This document shows positions 8,303 to 15,558 of a stretch of DNA of 30,544 nt, piece after piece; the first letter of the stretch is position 1, and each line of letters begins with the position of its first letter. Source of the stretch: Ferruginibacter sp. (GTDB lineage Bacteria > Bacteroidota > Bacteroidia > Chitinophagales > Chitinophagaceae). Where the stretch lies: contig JANXTN010000131.1 of NCBI GenBank assembly GCA_025352435.1, positions 1 through 30,544 of the forward strand. The letters run 5' to 3'. A model generated the notes under the pieces. It did not search any database. It was not told the DNA's origin and saw nothing but the letters and a program-made list of their open reading frames with translations. A program made the position numbers and the translations under genes.

Positions 8303-8956
8303 CTAGTCAACAATCCTCCCGTCTTTCATTACTATAACTCTATCTCCCATCTGTGCTAGCTCCTCATTATGCGTTACAATTAAAAAAGTTTGTTGAAATT
8401 TATCTCGAAGTTCAATAAACAGTTTATACAAATCTCGCCCATTAGCACTGTCGAGGTTTCCCGTAGGCTCATCAGCCATTACTATTAATGGATCATTAAT
8501 AAGTGCTCTTGCAACTGCGACTCTTTGTTGCTCACCGCCTGAAAGTTGGTTGGGTTTATTCTGCAATCTGTTTTGCAAACCCAGGGTTTCTAAAAGTTTT
8601 GCGGCTTTTTTTTCTGTATCAGCCCTTTTGTTTCCTGCTATCCATCCCGGGATGCAAACGTTTTCCAACGCACTAAACTCCGGCAGTAAATGATGAAACT
8701 GGAATATAAATCCTATGTTTTTATTTCTACAACTTGCCAGCGCTTTCCCTGCTAGATTATCTATGCGTTTACCATTTAATAATACTTCGCCTTGGTCAGG
8801 TGCGTCTAATGTTCCTACTATATGTAACAAGGTACTTTTACCGGCACCTGATGAACCTACGATACTCACGATCTCCCCCTTGTTAATGGTAAGATCTACG
8901 CCTTTTAAAACCTGTAATTCCTTATAAGACTTTTCAATTTTCCTTGCTTCTAACAT
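8303..8956 (-). CDS. lolD: ABC transporter ATP-binding protein, LolD type
   Basis: This 217-residue cytoplasmic ATPase has all the expected motifs. Walker A is GSSGAGKST, the Q-loop Gln lies in FIFQFHHLLPEF, the signature is LSGGEQQRVAVARAL, Walker B plus glutamate is LIVMADEPTGNLD, and the switch His is in IVTHNEE. The FQFHHLLPEFSALENV and ADEPTGNLD sequences are those of the LolD/MacB/FtsE branch, which powers export of lipoproteins from the inner membrane or related mechanotransmission. I favour LolD. The frame stays open to an ATG at 8989, but family members begin like MLEARKIEKSY, so I use 8956. No LolC/E permease gene adjoins it, and in Bacteroidota the ATPase is often encoded apart from its permease. 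It converges on mgtE. Confidence 0.88.
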   Translation of the reverse strand: MLEARKIEKSYKELQVLKGVDLTINKGEIVSIVGSSGAGKSTLLHIVGTLDAPDQGEVLLNGKRIDNLAGKALASCRNKNIGFIFQFHHLLPEFSALENVCIPGWIAGNKRADTEKKAAKLLETLGLQNRLQNKPNQLSGGEQQRVAVARALINDPLIVMADEPTGNLDSANGRDLYKLFIELRDKFQQTFLIVTHNEELAQMGDRVIVMKDGRIVD

Positions 8957-9132
8957 TTCCACAAAATAATTAATAAATATCATTACCAAATTTTCACTTG
9001 GCTTTCCGCAATCTTATATATTAATTTAAAAAATTTACTGATTAAGCAAGTCGATATTATAAGGTGAATTGGTATGAAATAAGGGAATTTAAATTACATA
9101 TACTTGCTTTATAAACATATTAAAAAAACACA

Positions 9133-9163
9133 TTTGGTTATTTCGTACGAACATCTACATTTG
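9133..9163 (+). promoter_or_regulatory. consensus Bacteroidota promoter of the DUF2795 gene
   Basis: TTTG (9133-9136), a 19-base spacer and TACATTTG (9156-9163) match the Bacteroidota primary-sigma consensus TTTG-N19-21-TAnnTTTG at every defined base. The expected transcription start lies a few bases downstream, leaving a leader of about 15 bases before the ATG at 9186. Confidence 0.8.
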
Positions 9164-9185
9164 CACACAATTAAACAGATACACC

Positions 9186-9407
9186 ATGTTTTGGACACTA
9201 GAACTTGCTTCACATTTGGAAGATGCACCATGGCCGGCAACTAAGGATGAATTGATTGATTACAGCATACGCAGCGGCGCCCCAATTGAAGTTATAGAGA
9301 ATCTTCAGGAACTTGAGGACGAGGGGGATTTGTATGAAGGCCTGGAAGACATATGGCCAGATTATCCAAGCCAGGAAGATTTCTTTTTCAACGAAGACGA
9401 ATACTAA
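9186..9407 (+). CDS. DUF2795 small acidic protein
   Basis: This complete 73-residue protein belongs to the DUF2795 family as found across Bacteroidota, where the opening FWTLELASHLEDAPWPATKDELIDY and the ending EDFFFNEDEY are strongly conserved. It is extremely acidic, with 22 Asp/Glu against one Lys and one Arg. It has neither a signal peptide nor a membrane segment. The family's function is not known; a small helical cytoplasmic protein that binds a basic partner is a guess from composition. It is monocistronic, with its own consensus promoter and a perfect hairpin terminator, which suggests steady and possibly high expression. Confidence 0.92.
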   Translation: MFWTLELASHLEDAPWPATKDELIDYSIRSGAPIEVIENLQELEDEGDLYEGLEDIWPDYPSQEDFFFNEDEY

Positions 9408-9412
9408 GAACA

Positions 9413-9447
9413 GATACAAGATATTAGATTAAAGACACAAGACTAGA
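9413..9447 (+). repeat. heptameric tandem repeat after the DUF2795 stop
   Basis: Five 7-bp units start 5 bases after the stop codon, with GA at 9413, 9420, 9427, 9434 and 9441. Units include GATACAA, GATATTA and GACACAA, giving a consensus close to GAYANAA. The facing array at 9538-9600 is the same type in the opposite orientation. Confidence 0.65.
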
Positions 9448-9458
9448 TTATTACAATG

Positions 9459-9495
9459 CAAAGACCTTTCGTAATTGAAAGGTCTTTGTGATTTT
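9459..9495. terminator. perfect 12-bp hairpin between convergent genes
   Basis: CAAAGACCTTTC (9459-9470) pairs perfectly with GAAAGGTCTTTG (9477-9488) around the 6-base loop GTAATT. It lies between the ends of the DUF2795 gene (+) and fabI (-). The plus-strand exit is T-rich (ATTTTGTTATTT). It could serve both genes, though the minus-strand exit has no good T tract. Confidence 0.72.
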
Positions 9496-9537
9496 GTTAT
9501 TTAATCATTAATTAAGCATATGCCTCGAGTGCCCATT

Positions 9538-9600
9538 CTTTGTCTTTGATCTTTTGTCTAAAATCTTGATACTTGATACCCACATCTTGTGTCTACCTTC
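9538..9600 (-). repeat. heptameric tandem repeat after the fabI stop
   Basis: Read on the minus strand, nine 7-bp units follow the fabI TAA without a gap. They include GAAGGTA, GACACAA, GTATCAA (twice in a row) and GATCAAA, so seven of nine start with GA. The period is exactly 7 over 63 bases. The ten bases at 9585-9594 are the exact reverse complement of 9433-9442 in the facing array. Confidence 0.7.
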
Positions 9601-10410
9601 TTACTTCTCCATCTGATCAATCACTCCCTGCGTTACACCAGTATTAGAAAAACCGCCATCATGAAATAGGTTTTGCATCGTAACCATTTTCGTAAGGTCA
9701 CTGAACAGAGTTACACAATAATTTGCGCAGTCTTCAGCACTTGCATTTCCAAGCGGGCTCATTTTTTCTGCGTAAGAAATAAAACCATCAAAGCCTTTCA
9801 CGCCACTGCCTGCTGTAGTTCTCGTCGGCGATTGCGAAACTGTATTTATCCTTACATGTTTTTTTACTCCGTAGTGGTAACCGAAACTTCGTGCTACACT
9901 TTCCAGCAATGATTTTGCATCCGCCATTTCATTGTAATCGGGGAAGACCCTTTGTGCAGCTATGTATGTAAGGGCAACTACACTTGCCCATTCGTTCAAC
10001 GCATCATGCTTCATGCTACATGCAAGCACACGGTGCAGGCTCATACTGCTTATTTCAAAAGTCTTCAGGTTATGCGTATAATCTATTTCGGTATAATGCT
10101 TGCCCTTGCGCACATTTATACTCATACCTATGGAATGTAAAATAAAATCAAAGCCACCACCAAAATGCTCCATTGTTTTTGCAATCAGGTTTTCTACATC
10201 TTCAGCGCTACTTACATCACACGCAATTACAGGCGCACCAATCTTTTCTGCAAGCTTATTTATCTCTCCCATCCTCATAGCCACCGGCGCATTGCTTAGC
10301 ACAATTTCCGCACCCTCTTCATGGCATTTTAAAGCAGTAATCCATGCAATAGATTTTTCATCAAGCGCACCAAATATGATTCCTTTTTTCCCTTTCAATA
10401 AATTATACAT
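9601..10410 (-). CDS. fabI: enoyl-[acyl-carrier-protein] reductase FabI
   Basis: This 269-residue NADH-dependent reductase carries out the last step of each fatty-acid elongation cycle, reducing trans-2-enoyl-ACP. It is a short-chain dehydrogenase of the FabI type: the N-terminal nucleotide site reads GIIFGALDEKSIAW, and the catalytic Tyr-x9-Tyr-x6-Lys arrangement is Y149, Y159 and K166 in LTYIAAQRVFPDYNEMADAK. The C-terminal part has SQSPTRTTAGSGVKGFDGF (flexible substrate-binding loop) and LFHDGGFSNTG. An ATG exists further upstream at 10482, but its extra 24 residues are hydrophobic and not part of the family, and MYNLLKGKKGIIFG is the normal opening. In FabI the region near these tyrosines also binds triclosan-like inhibitors. 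The upstream gene on the same strand ends 85 bases before it. Confidence 0.95.
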   Translation of the reverse strand: MYNLLKGKKGIIFGALDEKSIAWITALKCHEEGAEIVLSNAPVAMRMGEINKLAEKIGAPVIACDVSSAEDVENLIAKTMEHFGGGFDFILHSIGMSINVRKGKHYTEIDYTHNLKTFEISSMSLHRVLACSMKHDALNEWASVVALTYIAAQRVFPDYNEMADAKSLLESVARSFGYHYGVKKHVRINTVSQSPTRTTAGSGVKGFDGFISYAEKMSPLGNASAEDCANYCVTLFSDLTKMVTMQNLFHDGGFSNTGVTQGVIDQMEK

Positions 10411-10475
10411 AGCAAGTTGTTGTTTGAAAATGTTTAAGTAAAAAGCTAAATTAATTAATAATATTTTAAAAGAAG

Positions 10476-10496
10476 GTTTCACTTCCCACTTCCACC
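10476..10496 (-). repeat. three heptamers starting at the acyltransferase stop
   Basis: On the minus strand, starting with the G of the TAG stop, three 7-bp units read GGTGGAA, GTGGGAA and GTGAAAC. The unit differs from the GA-type heptamers nearby but has the same period and the same placement at a stop codon. Confidence 0.45.
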
Positions 10497-11650
10497 TACA
10501 CCTTTATGTAAATGTTTTTTCTATCCATTAACCACGCAAAAAACCACATCATGGCAATAAAGCAAAGTGCATAAATTAAAGAACCAAGCCTTGGCTCTAC
10601 GGGTAAAATAGGTTTGCAAATATGTTCGTAAAACCAACCAAAAGGTGAGAGATATTTTTGTTTGCCTGTAGCATCTATTGCACCTGATATTCTTATTAAA
10701 GCCAGCAGCCTTGGCAGCACACCACTAAGCACAAAAATGAACAATGCATTTTTTCCAAACGCATCAAAAAAGCGACTCCATGCACCTTTTGCATTTTTAA
10801 ATTCAATTAAATAAATCATTACCGAAAGCGTTAGCAATGCAAGACCAGTAGTATAAATGGTGTAACTGCTTGTCCATATCTTTTTATTGATGGGAAAAAC
10901 CATATCCCATGCAAGTCCCGTAACAATGAGCACACAACCAGCCACAAATAAACCATTAAGCATTTCCTGTGTTTTGCCTTTTTGTAAAATATAATTACCT
11001 ACAAGATATCCAAAAATGACCTGCACAATTCCTGCAAAACTGCTCATCAAACCTTCAGGATCAAAGGCTACATTTTCTCCATGGTACATATGCGGTTCAC
11101 CCAAAATACTTTTATCAATAGCGGTTCCGAACCAACCGACCAAACTAAACGGATCTGAAGGGTTTGCCACGACACATAAAAACCAATAGCCCAATAAAAT
11201 AAATGCGCTTGCTACAAAAGCTCCCCGCACTTTTAAATAATGCACCAATACCGATGCGAAAAAATAACAAACAGCTATCCGTTGAAGGACACCAAAAATT
11301 CTTAAACTTTCAAATGTTTTACCAACCAGATTTCCTTTATCGTCATATTTTATGAATGGAAACCAGTTTAAAAATATTCCTATAAAAAATATAAGCAAAG
11401 TGCGCTTTACTATTTTGTACCATAAAGTTTTTTCGCCCACAGCTTCGAGCTTGGGTAATACAAAAGCCATAGCATTACCCACCGCAAATAAAAAAAATGG
11501 AAATACCAAATCTGTAGGTGTGCAACCGTGCCATGGTGCATGCTCTAATGGCGGATAAATAAATCCCCATGAGCCCGGATTGTTTACCAATATCATCAGG
11601 GCCACAGTAGCACCTCTAAAAACGTCCAGCGAATAAAAACGTTGGTTCAT
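10496..11650 (-). CDS. HGSNAT/NagX-like membrane acyltransferase (DUF5009 type)
   Basis: This 384-residue inner-membrane protein has about ten predicted membrane helices. Its opening, RFYSLDVFRGATVALMILVNNPGSWGFIYPPLEHAPWHGCTPTDLVFPFFLFAVG, split here only by its helices, is the hallmark of the family related to heparan-alpha-glucosaminide N-acetyltransferase, DUF5009 and NagX. H37, H41 and D47 are the conserved polar residues facing the membrane; in the human enzyme a histidine carries the acetyl group across the bilayer. The likely role is transmembrane acetylation of amino sugars or cell-wall glycans. The precise substrate cannot be read from the sequence. The upstream gene is divergent, 144 bases away. 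Family assignment is firm. Confidence 0.85.
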   Translation of the reverse strand: MNQRFYSLDVFRGATVALMILVNNPGSWGFIYPPLEHAPWHGCTPTDLVFPFFLFAVGNAMAFVLPKLEAVGEKTLWYKIVKRTLLIFFIGIFLNWFPFIKYDDKGNLVGKTFESLRIFGVLQRIAVCYFFASVLVHYLKVRGAFVASAFILLGYWFLCVVANPSDPFSLVGWFGTAIDKSILGEPHMYHGENVAFDPEGLMSSFAGIVQVIFGYLVGNYILQKGKTQEMLNGLFVAGCVLIVTGLAWDMVFPINKKIWTSSYTIYTTGLALLTLSVMIYLIEFKNAKGAWSRFFDAFGKNALFIFVLSGVLPRLLALIRISGAIDATGKQKYLSPFGWFYEHICKPILPVEPRLGSLIYALCFIAMMWFFAWLMDRKNIYIKV

Positions 11651-11721
11651 GTTTTGGCTTTTAAAAATTTTTATTACTTTATTAAGGTAAATGTAATATT
11701 GTTTTTTATAAACAGTTATGG

Positions 11722-11752
11722 TTTGATTTTATGGTATAAAAACTTACTTTCG
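11722..11752 (+). promoter_or_regulatory. Bacteroidota promoter for the symporter operon
   Basis: TTTG (11722-11725), a 19-base spacer and TACTTTCG (11745-11752) match TTTG-N19-TAnnTTTG with one mismatch (C for T in the -7 box). The leader to the ATG at 11795 would be about 36 bases. It is the only good match upstream of the four-gene run 11795-15403. Confidence 0.62.
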
Positions 11753-11794
11753 ATTTCCTGCCATTCCCTGATTTTAGAAATATAAAAACTGATT

Positions 11795-13255
11795 ATGTCT
11801 CCATACCTTCTTTTGTCTTTTGTAGTAGGTTATTTTATTTTGTTATTGGTAGTAGCCTGGTATACTAGCAAAAACTCTAACAACGAATCTTTTTTTATTG
11901 GTAACAGAAACAGCAACTGGATGTTGGTTGCTTTTGGTTTGATAGGCACATCGCTCTCGGGCGTTACGTTTGTGAGCGTACCCGGTGGTGTGGGCAAAGA
12001 AGCTTTTGCCTATTTTCAAATTGCTATTGGTTATCTCATTGGTTATTTTACAGTAGCGTTTGTGTTGTTGCCGTTGTATTACAAGCTAAACCTGACATCT
12101 ATCTATGATTATTTACGTGGACGGTTAGGAGTGAAATCTTATAAAACCGGTGCATCATTTTTTCTCCTCAGCAGAACATTGGGTGCCACTGCAAGATTAT
12201 ATTTAGTTGTAAAAATTTTGCAGGATGCTATTCTTTCTCAACTCGGCGTACCATTTTGGTTAACGACATTGATCATTCTGGGAATGATATTAATTTATAC
12301 TTACGAAGGTGGCGTGAAAACAATTGTATTTACAGACACACTGCAAACTACATTTATGCTGAGCGGTTTGGTAGTTTGTGTTTTATATATTTTACATACA
12401 ATGAATCTTAATTTATTTTCTGCCTTAGATGTAATGAGAGAAAAAGGATACACAAAAGTATTTTTTACCGATCCGCAGAGTAAACTGTTTTTTGTAAAAC
12501 AAATTCTGGCGGGTGCATTTATTACCATCACGATGACGGGTATGGACCAGGAGATAATGCAGAAAGCAATTTCAGTAAAACGATTGGGAGATTCGCAAAA
12601 AAATATAATCACCCTTTCTATTATTCTGGTTTCAGTATTGTTATTGTTTTTGTTTTTAGGTGGGCTACTTAATTTGTACGGAGCACAGCAGGGCGTTACT
12701 GTCACGGGTGATAAGTTGTTCCCTGAACTTGCACTGCACCATATGCCGTCAATCGTTTCTGTTATATTTATTATAGCGTTAATATCTGCATTGTTTCCCA
12801 GTGCAGATGGCGCTATTACTGCACTTACCTCATCAATATGCATAGATATTATAGGTATGCAAAGAAGAGCGGACATGACAGAAGCCGCAAAAAAGAAACT
12901 AAGACAACGAGTGCATTTAATGGTGGCTTTTGTCTTTCTGCTGTTTGTATTGGTGTTTTATCAAATAAATAATCCGAGTATGATTGGTGTTATTTTAAAA
13001 GTAGCGGCATACACATATGGGCCGTTGCTCGGCTTGTTCACTTTTGGTATTATTACGAAAAGAAGTGTGAATGATAACCTCGTACCTTTTGTTTGTATAG
13101 CTGCACCCATTATTTGTTTTTTTGTAGATACGTTTCAAAAAGAATTGTTAGGGGGCATGCAGATAGGCTCTGAATTGTTGTTGCTAAACGGCTTCTTCAC
13201 TTATATAGGTCTGTTAATAATCTCTGAAAAAGCCGTGCCGCAAATTACTTTTTAA
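11795..13255 (+). CDS. sodium:solute symporter (SSS family)
   Basis: This 486-residue inner-membrane protein has about 13 predicted helices and belongs to the sodium:solute symporter family, which uses the Na+ gradient to import small solutes. Typical elements are the N-terminal NESFFIGNRNSNWMLVAFGLIGTSLSGVTFVSVPG, with its unwound first core helix, and the helix-5 segment SRTLGATARLYLVV. Further on come TYEGGVKTIVFTDTLQ and the Na2-site-type segment ALISALFPSADGAITALTSS. Subfamily style is that of the SLC5-like transporters common in Bacteroidota. The substrate (sugar, sialic acid, nucleoside, amino acid) cannot be told from sequence. It is the first gene of a run of four, and its stop overlaps the next start by one base (TAATG). 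Confidence 0.9.
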   Translation: MSPYLLLSFVVGYFILLLVVAWYTSKNSNNESFFIGNRNSNWMLVAFGLIGTSLSGVTFVSVPGGVGKEAFAYFQIAIGYLIGYFTVAFVLLPLYYKLNLTSIYDYLRGRLGVKSYKTGASFFLLSRTLGATARLYLVVKILQDAILSQLGVPFWLTTLIILGMILIYTYEGGVKTIVFTDTLQTTFMLSGLVVCVLYILHTMNLNLFSALDVMREKGYTKVFFTDPQSKLFFVKQILAGAFITITMTGMDQEIMQKAISVKRLGDSQKNIITLSIILVSVLLLFLFLGGLLNLYGAQQGVTVTGDKLFPELALHHMPSIVSVIFIIALISALFPSADGAITALTSSICIDIIGMQRRADMTEAAKKKLRQRVHLMVAFVFLLFVLVFYQINNPSMIGVILKVAAYTYGPLLGLFTFGIITKRSVNDNLVPFVCIAAPIICFFVDTFQKELLGGMQIGSELLLLNGFFTYIGLLIISEKAVPQITF

Positions 13256-13893
13256 TGAATATTATCAACCCGCTTGCAGAAAGATATATAGAGCAACTCA
13301 CAAGTGTGCATGATGCGTTGCTGAAACAAATATTAGAAGAAACAAATGCAAATCATCCACATTCGCACATGTTGAGTGGAGCCGTGCAGGGACACTTTTT
13401 AAAGATGATCAGTAAGATGATCCATCCGGTAAAAGTATTGGAGATAGGGACTTTCACAGGTTTTAGTGCATTGTGTTTAGCAGAGGGTTTGCAGACACAC
13501 GGAGAAGTACATACTATTGAAGTAAGAGAAGATGATGCTGCAACTGCACAGAAAAATTTCAATATAAGTGTGCATAAAGATTTGATAAAACTGCATGTGG
13601 GAGATGCTAAAAAAATTATTCCAACATTATTACAAGAGTGGGACCTTATTTTTATTGATGCCGACAAAACGAGTTATATTGAGTATTACGAATTAACTTT
13701 GCCGCTGTTAAAAGAGAATGGTTTTATATTAGCCGACAATGTATTGTTTCATGGTCAGGTTTTTAATGAAAACATCAGCGGCAAGAACGCAAAAGCAATA
13801 CACGAATTTAATTTGCATGTAGCTCAGGACGATAGAACTGAACAGGTAATACTTTCTGTAAGAGACGGAATTTCTATCATAAGAAAAGTATAA
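13255..13893 (+). CDS. O-methyltransferase family 3, SAM-dependent
   Basis: This 212-residue cytoplasmic class I methyltransferase is of the catechol/caffeoyl-CoA O-methyltransferase type (PF01596). The SAM-binding motif I is VLEIGTFTGFSALCLAEGL (61-79), with the acidic ribose-binding E89 in HTIEV. LIFIDADK (131-138) and ADNVLFHG (160-167) supply the metal-binding acidic and Asn residues D135, D161 and N162. Length is typical. The acceptor is unknown; members act on small catechol-like hydroxyls, and bacterial ones are often annotated only at family level. It is translationally coupled to the symporter by a one-base overlap and is followed one base later by the glucosaminidase gene. Confidence 0.9.
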   Translation: MNIINPLAERYIEQLTSVHDALLKQILEETNANHPHSHMLSGAVQGHFLKMISKMIHPVKVLEIGTFTGFSALCLAEGLQTHGEVHTIEVREDDAATAQKNFNISVHKDLIKLHVGDAKKIIPTLLQEWDLIFIDADKTSYIEYYELTLPLLKENGFILADNVLFHGQVFNENISGKNAKAIHEFNLHVAQDDRTEQVILSVRDGISIIRKV

Positions 13894-13894
13894 T

Positions 13895-14857
13895 ATGAAA
13901 AAACTGATTTTTGTTGCTGCTACTATCCTTAGCAGTAATTTATTTGCACAGAGAATTACACCGGATGAATATATAAACGCTTACAGAGAAATTGCAATTG
14001 CCGAAATGAAACGCTCAGGCATTCCCGCTTCTGTTACACTTGCACAAGGGATTTTAGAAACAGAATGTGGTAATAGTGACCTGGTGAAAAAATCCAATAA
14101 TCATTTTGGCATAAAATGTAAAAGTACCTGGACGGGTGAAAGTGTAACACATACTGATGATGCACCCAATGAATGTTTTAGAAAATACAACAACCCTGCA
14201 GACAGTTATAAAGATCACAGTGATTATTTGAAAGCCACGCCACGATATGCAAGTTTATTTCAGCTTGAACTATCTGATTACAAAGGGTGGGCTTATGGTT
14301 TAAAAAAAGCCGGTTATGCAACTAACCCTAGATACCCTGAAATTGTAATATCAAACATTGAAAAATACAATTTGCAACGGTACGATAATTTAACTGCTGA
14401 GGAAGTAGATAATATGACCATCAATAAAATTGTGGGTACACAAAAAACGATGTTGGTTACTCCTGTGCCGGATCTTTCCATTATCGAAAATTTAATAAAG
14501 CTGAAAAATAAAATTAACGGACTAAAAGCTTTAATGGCTCCCAAAGGCATATCACTACTCGTTATAGCATCAAAAGCAGATATTGATTTGACAAAGTTGT
14601 TGGAATACAATGATCTCTCAACAGATGGATTACTACAGGATGAACAGGTAATTTATTTGGAGAAAAAACCAAAACAGGGCAACAGAGATTTTTACATTGC
14701 TTTACAAAGAGAAAGCTTGTATGATATTTCGCAAAATAATGGCGTGCAGTTAAAATATCTTTCCCAATTAAATAATATTGAGGTGACCGGCATCGTACAA
14801 AAAGGCACAAAAATAAAATTGCGAGGTACCAACGAATCATTATCATTTTCAAAATAA
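13895..14857 (+). CDS. glucosaminidase-domain peptidoglycan hydrolase with C-terminal LysM
   Basis: This 320-residue exported protein has a signal peptide to about residue 19 (LFAQ). Residues ~25-165 are a GH73-type glucosaminidase domain: SVTLAQGILETECGNSDLVKKSNNHFGIKC contains the likely catalytic Glu55, followed by FRKYNNPADSYKDHSDYL and WAYGLKKAGYATNPRYPE. Such enzymes cleave N-acetylglucosaminyl bonds in peptidoglycan. The C-terminal region has one clear LysM domain at about 266-310 (FYIALQRESLYDISQNNGV) and a weaker LysM-like copy at about 220-257, both expected to bind peptidoglycan. It starts one base after the methyltransferase stop and ends six bases before hpt, so it is co-transcribed with them. 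It is expected to act in the periplasm in cell-wall turnover. Confidence 0.92.
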   Translation: MKKLIFVAATILSSNLFAQRITPDEYINAYREIAIAEMKRSGIPASVTLAQGILETECGNSDLVKKSNNHFGIKCKSTWTGESVTHTDDAPNECFRKYNNPADSYKDHSDYLKATPRYASLFQLELSDYKGWAYGLKKAGYATNPRYPEIVISNIEKYNLQRYDNLTAEEVDNMTINKIVGTQKTMLVTPVPDLSIIENLIKLKNKINGLKALMAPKGISLLVIASKADIDLTKLLEYNDLSTDGLLQDEQVIYLEKKPKQGNRDFYIALQRESLYDISQNNGVQLKYLSQLNNIEVTGIVQKGTKIKLRGTNESLSFSK

Positions 14858-14863
14858 TTTCGC

Positions 14864-15403
14864 ATGTCTGTAATACAGGTAAAAGATAAAAAGTTTACAC
14901 CTTACCTCACTGCTGCGCAGATTGATGAACAGGTTAAAAGACTGGCAGCCGAGATTAATAAAGATTACAAGGGAAAGAGTCCTTTGTTTATAGCCATTTT
15001 AAATGGATCCTTTATGTTTGCTTCAGATCTTTTTAAAGAACTTACTATCGAAGCAGAAATATGTTTTATAAAATTGGCCTCATACAAAGGAACAAAAAGT
15101 ACCGGGCAGGTTATAACATCTATTGGGCTTGATGCTACACTTACTGATAGGCACGTAATTGTTTTAGAAGATATTGTAGATACAGGAAAAACACTAAACG
15201 AATTTCTACCACAACTTACAAATCAGCAGCCAATATCCTTAAAAATCGCTGCTTTATTACATAAACCGGAAGCCTTGACCTATCCTATAACAATTGATTA
15301 TTTGGGTTTTAATGTGCCTGATAAATTTTTGCTTGGCTATGGTCTAGATTATGACGGCTTTGCAAGGAATTTAAAAGAAATATATCATCTCATCGAAGGT
15401 TAA
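14864..15403 (+). CDS. hpt: hypoxanthine phosphoribosyltransferase
   Basis: This 179-residue cytoplasmic enzyme of purine salvage converts hypoxanthine (and usually guanine) plus PRPP to IMP (or GMP). The PRPP-binding loop VIVLEDIVDTGKTL spans 98-111. The flexible-loop region SYKGTKSTGQV lies at 73-83, and the N-terminal FIAILNGSFMFASDL matches the family. The C-terminal FLLGYGLDYDGFARNLKEIY is the purine-binding end. Length is typical for bacterial Hpt (about 175-180). It is the last gene of the run starting at 11795; I see no hairpin terminator after it. Confidence 0.95.
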   Translation: MSVIQVKDKKFTPYLTAAQIDEQVKRLAAEINKDYKGKSPLFIAILNGSFMFASDLFKELTIEAEICFIKLASYKGTKSTGQVITSIGLDATLTDRHVIVLEDIVDTGKTLNEFLPQLTNQQPISLKIAALLHKPEALTYPITIDYLGFNVPDKFLLGYGLDYDGFARNLKEIYHLIEG

Positions 15404-15558
15404 ACCCTTTGCTTTCTCTTTCGAACATAATAGGTTCTGTAATTTTTATTTATATTTAATGAAGTATTCTAAATTTTGAATAAAATGATTTTTGTGCTGT
15501 GAGATTTTAAATACCAAATAAACCATCACAAGGTTACGAAACTCATTCGTTTACATTT

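Noticed and set aside
8298..8311. 14-bp perfect palindrome GTTGACTAGTCAAC covering the lolD stop codon
   Set aside because: It overlaps coding sequence and a stop codon at a gene 3' end, has no loop or T tract, and no second copy was seen, so chance is the simplest reading.
8957..8989. Extended N-terminus of the LolD-type ATPase from the ATG at 8989
   Set aside because: The extra 11 residues are hydrophobic and not found in the family; the protein aligns from the ATG at 8956.
9044..9109. 8-bp inverted repeat AAGCAAGT ... ACTTGCTT in the lolD-DUF2795 gap
   Set aside because: A 50-base spacer and 8-bp arms are expected by chance in AT-rich sequence, and the repeat does not overlap the promoter.
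10411..10482. Extended N-terminus of FabI from the ATG at 10482
   Set aside because: The added 24 residues lie before the usual FabI opening, look like translated intergenic sequence and would place a hydrophobic helix on a soluble enzyme.
12301..12876. 191-codon open frame antisense to the symporter gene
   Set aside because: It is a shadow of the hydrophobic codons of a well-recognised gene, its translation matches no family, and it lacks a promoter.
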